Assembly (NCBI GenBank): GCA_019009955.1
Contig: CM032233.1
Span: 111,681,001-111,745,000, forward strand
Source: Riptortus pedestris
Lineage: Eukaryota; Arthropoda; Insecta; Hemiptera; Alydidae
Direction of reading: 5' to 3'
DNA length: 64,000 bases
Shown: piece by piece, positions 60,153 through 64,000 of the stretch
Numbering within the stretch: the first letter of the stretch is position 1
How the letters are laid out: every line of letters begins with the position of its first letter
The notes under the pieces: model-generated
What the model was told of the DNA's origin: nothing
Databases searched by the model: none
Seen by the model: only the letters and a program-made list of their open reading frames with translations
Translations under genes and position numbers: made by a program

Positions 60153-60580
60153 CTGTTAACGCTCTAGCGGTCGCAATTTTTGTTTGATTGTTACCAAACT
60201 CGATATTTAAATGTTTTAGGCAAAAAGACAGATCAAGTTCATTAATGGCTAAAATCGGACCAGTGGGAGGGGGGGAGGATTTTCGAAAATTTGAAATATC
60301 TCCGTTACCATACATCGGATCAAAAAATTGTATAGAATCAATCTTATTGTAAATTAAATTTACTATAAATATTGTTCTATACATTTATTCTCTATCTTGA
60401 ATACTAACCGAGATATTTGCATTTTTATTAATTGTGGGCCGATAACGGATGACGGAATTACCCGCCAAAAGCTAGTTCGGCCATTTGCCGTAACTGTTCG
60501 GCTCTCGTATGGAGATTTCTCTATTGTATAACTTCACGTAGGAAATCTGCTTAGTTTACACAGCCCCTGCGTGACGGACT
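59953..60580 (-). mobile_element. Hairpin/12-bp-IR element, complete short copy (628 bp)
   Basis: Reverse orientation: AGCAGATTTCCCTTAAGGGA (palindrome 59957-59976), conserved blocks, a (TA)n tract at 60075-60149, and an end at CCCCTGCGTGACGGACT. T-runs lie at both edges (CTTTTT before, TTTTTTT after). It is intact and similar to the copy at 2121, suggesting recent movement. A 139-codon ORF across it is a chance reading. Confidence 0.72.
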
Positions 60581-61115
60581 TTTTTTAGAATGTGAAGGGC
60601 AAAATATTAAAGTATGCCATCCAGAGTAAATAACTATCAACAACATAACCAATAAGCAGTGTACAAGTTCCATAATGTAGTTGCTGTAAGAGATGTTTTA
60701 GGAATTAGTATTAGAAAATAAACAAAATCCCTTTATGCTCAGTAAGAACAGATCCTAGAGTCAAAGAAGAAGCAAAAATTGGGTTTGGTCATCAAGAAAA
60801 AGGGAAAAGTGGCTGTAAGGGCGTGCGGTTAGCTTTTGCGGTAATAATAATAGAGCTATTTCGGCGCCAAAATGTCGGGGCGGGGAAGCTATTTAGTCCC
60901 TAGTTTAGGCACCAAAATGTAAAAGTGGGAAGCTTTTGAAGCTGAAATATTTAATATTTTCTATTGGAAAGATGAGGGGAAATAACACAAAGAACTATTT
61001 GAGTTCTCCTAAGAATCAAGTATATTGAATTGATTAAAACTACATATAATACACGTTATAACTAGAGGTTGAACAAGAAACAGAAAGAATCTAACTTTAT
61101 AAACTAACTTTGCGG

Positions 61116-61159
<44 letters not shown>

Positions 61160-61660
61160 CGAATAAGCGATAGGTCCTATATTGTGTGAGTACTCATTTG
61201 ATAATTTGCGCAAATAATGCTAGCATTATTAAAATAGGCACCTGCGGGAAACGAAAACATCCCTAGAAGTGGAGTTCTCCTTCGTTGCTATGTTCTGTAG
61301 AAGATCCGACTTCCAGCGACCTGTAGAAGGTGATCCGCACAGGATGGCAGCTTTGCGGGAGAAGAAAAACTGACTGTAACTCTATCACGGGTGAATTCCA
61401 ACTGAGTGGTTGTCTATGTAGCAGTGATCTGTAGCGGAGGGAGAGCCGCTGTAGAAACGACTCCTAAGAGCGTCCAAGACACACTGACTGTATCCTAGTA
61501 ACTAGCCGATGCCATCTTTAGCTGCAACGTAGTTTCCGCTGTAGGCCACAGCCTTGGTGATCTGCATATGTGTGGCGGGTTTGTGAACTCAGCGAGCGCG
61601 GGAGATTCAAATTGAAATTCCGACTGAACAGTGGCAGTTGATTGGTTTGTTTTCTCAATT
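60581..61660. other. Flank of BEL element, possibly its LTR
   Basis: From about 61190 to 61600 the sequence is GC-balanced with no coding frame and lies just downstream, in transcript sense, of the BEL/Pao remnant. A (TA)n run lies at 61120-61154. LTR boundaries (TG..CA, target duplication) could not be placed, so the LTR idea is weak. Confidence 0.3.
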
Positions 61661-61665
61661 ACACA

Positions 61666-63682
61666 CTAGAGGTGCTGGGCTTGAGACGGGATGTATAATA
61701 AATTTTATTTAGTTGCATAGTTATCGGGCATTGAGGATGAACTTCTATCAGTTCTCTAAGTCCGACAAAGCATTCAGAGGCAATTGAGAAGCAACCTTTA
61801 ATCTGTAGTGCCACTATAATAAGATAGGGAATATGAGAGGCTAACAATGCGGGTGAACAATTCTTCTTTTAGAAGCTCCTCCTTTGAATGTTTGGGTGCG
61901 GCGGAAGTGGCAGGTTCTAATTCCCAAAACCTCTGTAGATCTTTATTCAGTTGCAAATTTGAGACAGCAGAAAACGTTTTCACAAAGATTGTGAGCCAGC
62001 TTCGATGGATTTCTCAGGGGGTGAGTCAGGTATGCATTGTACTGTAACTTGAGCGCGCATGTCTTCTGAATTGTAAGGCGGATTTTCCCTTTGAGGATTA
62101 CTCTTAGTGCGGCGACGACGTCTGTGCTTCTTGCGGATGGTCTTGCCCTCGTTATCCTGGACTTCTGGGGCCCAGCTTATGCGGTGCGGATGAGATGGGT
62201 GGCAACACTGCCCTAGAAGACACCAACCCAAACTAGTCTTGAACACAAGAGGGCCACCTTTAGAAGGATGAATGATAGCGGGCTGAAGGATATGTGCAAC
62301 TAAATCGACTCCAAACAGCATGTCAATGGGAGCCGGGCGGTCAAACTTTGGATCAGCGAAGGAGAGGCCATGCAGATATTTCCAAGGCCCAATGTCAAGC
62401 GGTTCAGCAGGCATAGCAGAGCAGTTGGACTCAATAACGAAGAACTGTGCGGTGATCATTTTATCTGGCGACACTGGAAAGGGAACAGCAATGTAGCCAG
62501 GGCAGCTAACTCCCACAGGGTCACCCAATCCGTGAACATCCACTTGGGACGGAATGATGGCCGAGTCTAAGAGGCGCTTTGAGTGAGGAAACTGACTTGG
62601 CTGCAGGAATCAACAAGGGCTCTAAACACATGTGCGGAGCGGGAAGAATTTTTGAGAGTGATCTGTGCTGTGGGAAGAATAGAAAGCGGGCAATGCTTCG
62701 ATGAACCAGACAACGAGACAGAAGGAAGAGACCGGAGTTATAACGGGCCTAGATTTAGGCGGAAAACATTTCTCATTTGAAGCGGGAACACCTTGTAAGC
62801 GTTGATGAAGCAGAGAATCCTTTCGCGTTGCAGCAGAAGTAGCATGAAGGTCTACCCGGTAAATCTCAGTAAAACTAGATGATGCGGGAAATAACTTTAG
62901 AGGAGGCAAGAGTTGTGCCAGAGAGCGGTCTGAGGGTCCGGGTTGCGGGAGTCATTGGGGAGACAAGTCCGGGGAATGATGATGGCGGGAAAGCTCAGGA
63001 TCTTTAGTGCGGCGGGGCTTATGCGACTTCCTCTCCGCATAATAGACTGATGGTTGCTGAGAATCGTTTGAAGACTGGGATGATCGAGAACTGCGGGAAG
63101 CCTTTGATGATAATTCTTGATCATGCCTGGGAGGTGGGGAGTGCCTCGGCGGTGGAGAGGGTGACTTCTTCTGTGTGGTGGAAAGATGCCTTTGCCTAGA
63201 ATAGCGGTGCGGGAACGATGGGGAAGGTTCCGGACTAGGCGTTGAAGGAGGGGAAGCGAAGCTGTCTGAAGAGCGGGTAGCATTTAGATTAACGCCCTCA
63301 TGGATGAGGGTGTGATGAAAGCGGTGACATATCCGGCAGCGGCTTGAAGATTGCAGTGTCGAACTCCGTGATTCCCCAAGCAGTTATAGTGAAGAGGAGG
63401 CATGTGAAATTGGTTGATAGTCCAGCATTTCTTGAGAATTGATGAAGCCAAAGCGGCACGGTTGTCATATTTTTTCAAAAGAGTGGTTCATGCGAGCTGC
63501 TAGTTGGTATCGAGGTTTGAAATTCCTCTAAAATGCGGAAGAGGAACATGAGGTAAGCGGTAAGCATTCAAATTTGCGCAGGCATTTGAAGAGCAGGGTG
63601 GAGGGGATGAGACAGCTGTCTCGCCAATGACGGCTACAAGTAACGGATATGAGCTCTTGATATCTACAATTTTGGCGGTTAA
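61666..63682 (-). pseudogene. Decayed BEL/Pao gag-protease-pol fragment
   Basis: On the - strand, in order: gag segment YRLPHVPLPHFRG (about 63570-63525) with a deletion after it; a zinc-knuckle-like HYNCLGNHGVRHC (about 63390-63350); a Ser/Pro/Arg-rich linker; a protease-like FRALVDSCSQVSFLT near 62600, with DSC in place of an active D[ST]G; the pol linker containing ILFGVDL-type MLFGVDLVAHI (62310) and FKTSLGWCLLG (62230); then LQRFWELEPA (about 61945), the usual start of the BEL RT region. The longest clean frame is 61980-62543. Reverse transcriptase and integrase are absent. Several frameshifts and stops exist. Confidence 0.75.
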
Positions 63683-64000
63683 CACGTTTGCTGCTGCAGT
63701 CTATATACAATTTACTCCACCAGTAACTGCATCGGTCCCTGGCGTCCGATGCCTGTCCTAACGTTAAAACCTGTATCGGACCCCGGGGACCGATATAGTT
63801 TTCGAAGTTATCGCATTTTCTTGACAATTCAAGTGAACTAAATGAATGAATTAGCAGAGCAATCAGTACTCCAAACCTAGAACTAGCACCAGCAAAGCCA
63901 GGAGAAGCCCGGCGTCCGATGTCGTCTACAACTAATGAACATCCCCGTTAAAATATCTCTCATAATAAGCTTGCTAGAGCCTTCGTCTTTTTGGAGTGGA
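63683..64000 (+). mobile_element. Possible piggyBac-type element, left end
   Basis: TTAA at 63679-63682 is followed by CACGTTTGCTGCTGCAGTC, sharing CACGTT with the MITE at 41568, and BEL gag coding stops exactly there. Inside are inverted GC-rich motifs (ATCGGTCC at 63732, GGACCGAT at 63788, and CGTCCGATG at 63744 and 63912), as in piggyBac subterminal regions. The other end would be outside the window. Confidence 0.45.

Noticed and set aside
59965..60384. 139-codon ORF on the - strand
   Set aside because: It spans the conserved non-coding blocks and TA tract of a hairpin-family transposon; other copies are not open in the same frame.

Overview
This window comes from a large, AT-rich, repeat-laden arthropod nuclear genome. 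The evidence is spliced genes with GT-AG introns, a muscle troponin T ending in a long poly-glutamate tail (an arthropod trait), and dense arthropod-style transposons. The sequence does not fix the species. There are no bacterial-type genes, operons, CRISPR arrays or rRNA genes.

Two host genes are supported, and they converge. (1) Troponin T on the + strand, complete from ATG 22152 to stop 35373, in 14 coding exons plus one alternative exon. It has three tiny frame-neutral N-terminal cassettes and a pair of 79-nt exons (30618-30696 and 30966-31044) that look mutually exclusive. (2) The last three exons of a WIPI4/WDR45-type autophagy beta-propeller gene on the - strand (59726-59625, 52972-52854, 47871-47762). 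Its introns hold a LINE, a piggyBac and a SINE, and the upstream flank holds further insertions. Its terminal exon has a degraded tandem copy next to it.

1-22 kb is a transposon graveyard with no recognised gene. It is dominated by one non-autonomous family, called here the hairpin/12-bp-IR family. The termini are asymmetric: one carries AGTCCGTCACGCAGG then AGCAGATTTCCC, the other a 20-bp palindrome followed by CTGCT. An internal (TA)n tract is usual. The architecture resembles Helentron-associated (DINE-1/HINE-like) elements. A copy at 792-5388 is split by two canonical Helitrons, the first of which is itself split by more copies of the same family. tRNA-derived SINEs, a pogo/Tigger-like MITE and many TA, TG and GA microsatellites complete this part.

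36-47 kb holds another copy of the hairpin family, a decayed piggyBac transposase interrupted by a 415-bp piggyBac-type MITE, a decayed LINE tail, a possible LTR and a decayed Ty3/gypsy fragment. 48.6-51.2 kb is a nearly intact 2601-bp piggyBac with TTAA duplications, its transposase broken by two frameshifts. 53.3-57.7 kb is a dead I-superfamily LINE. 61.7-63.7 kb is a dead BEL/Pao gag-pol on the - strand, cut by a possible further piggyBac-type terminus at 63683.

The most interesting items are the duplicated troponin exon, the 114-bp near-perfect foldback in a troponin T intron, the WDR45 terminal-exon duplication, and the nested insertions that expose target sites of the hairpin family.
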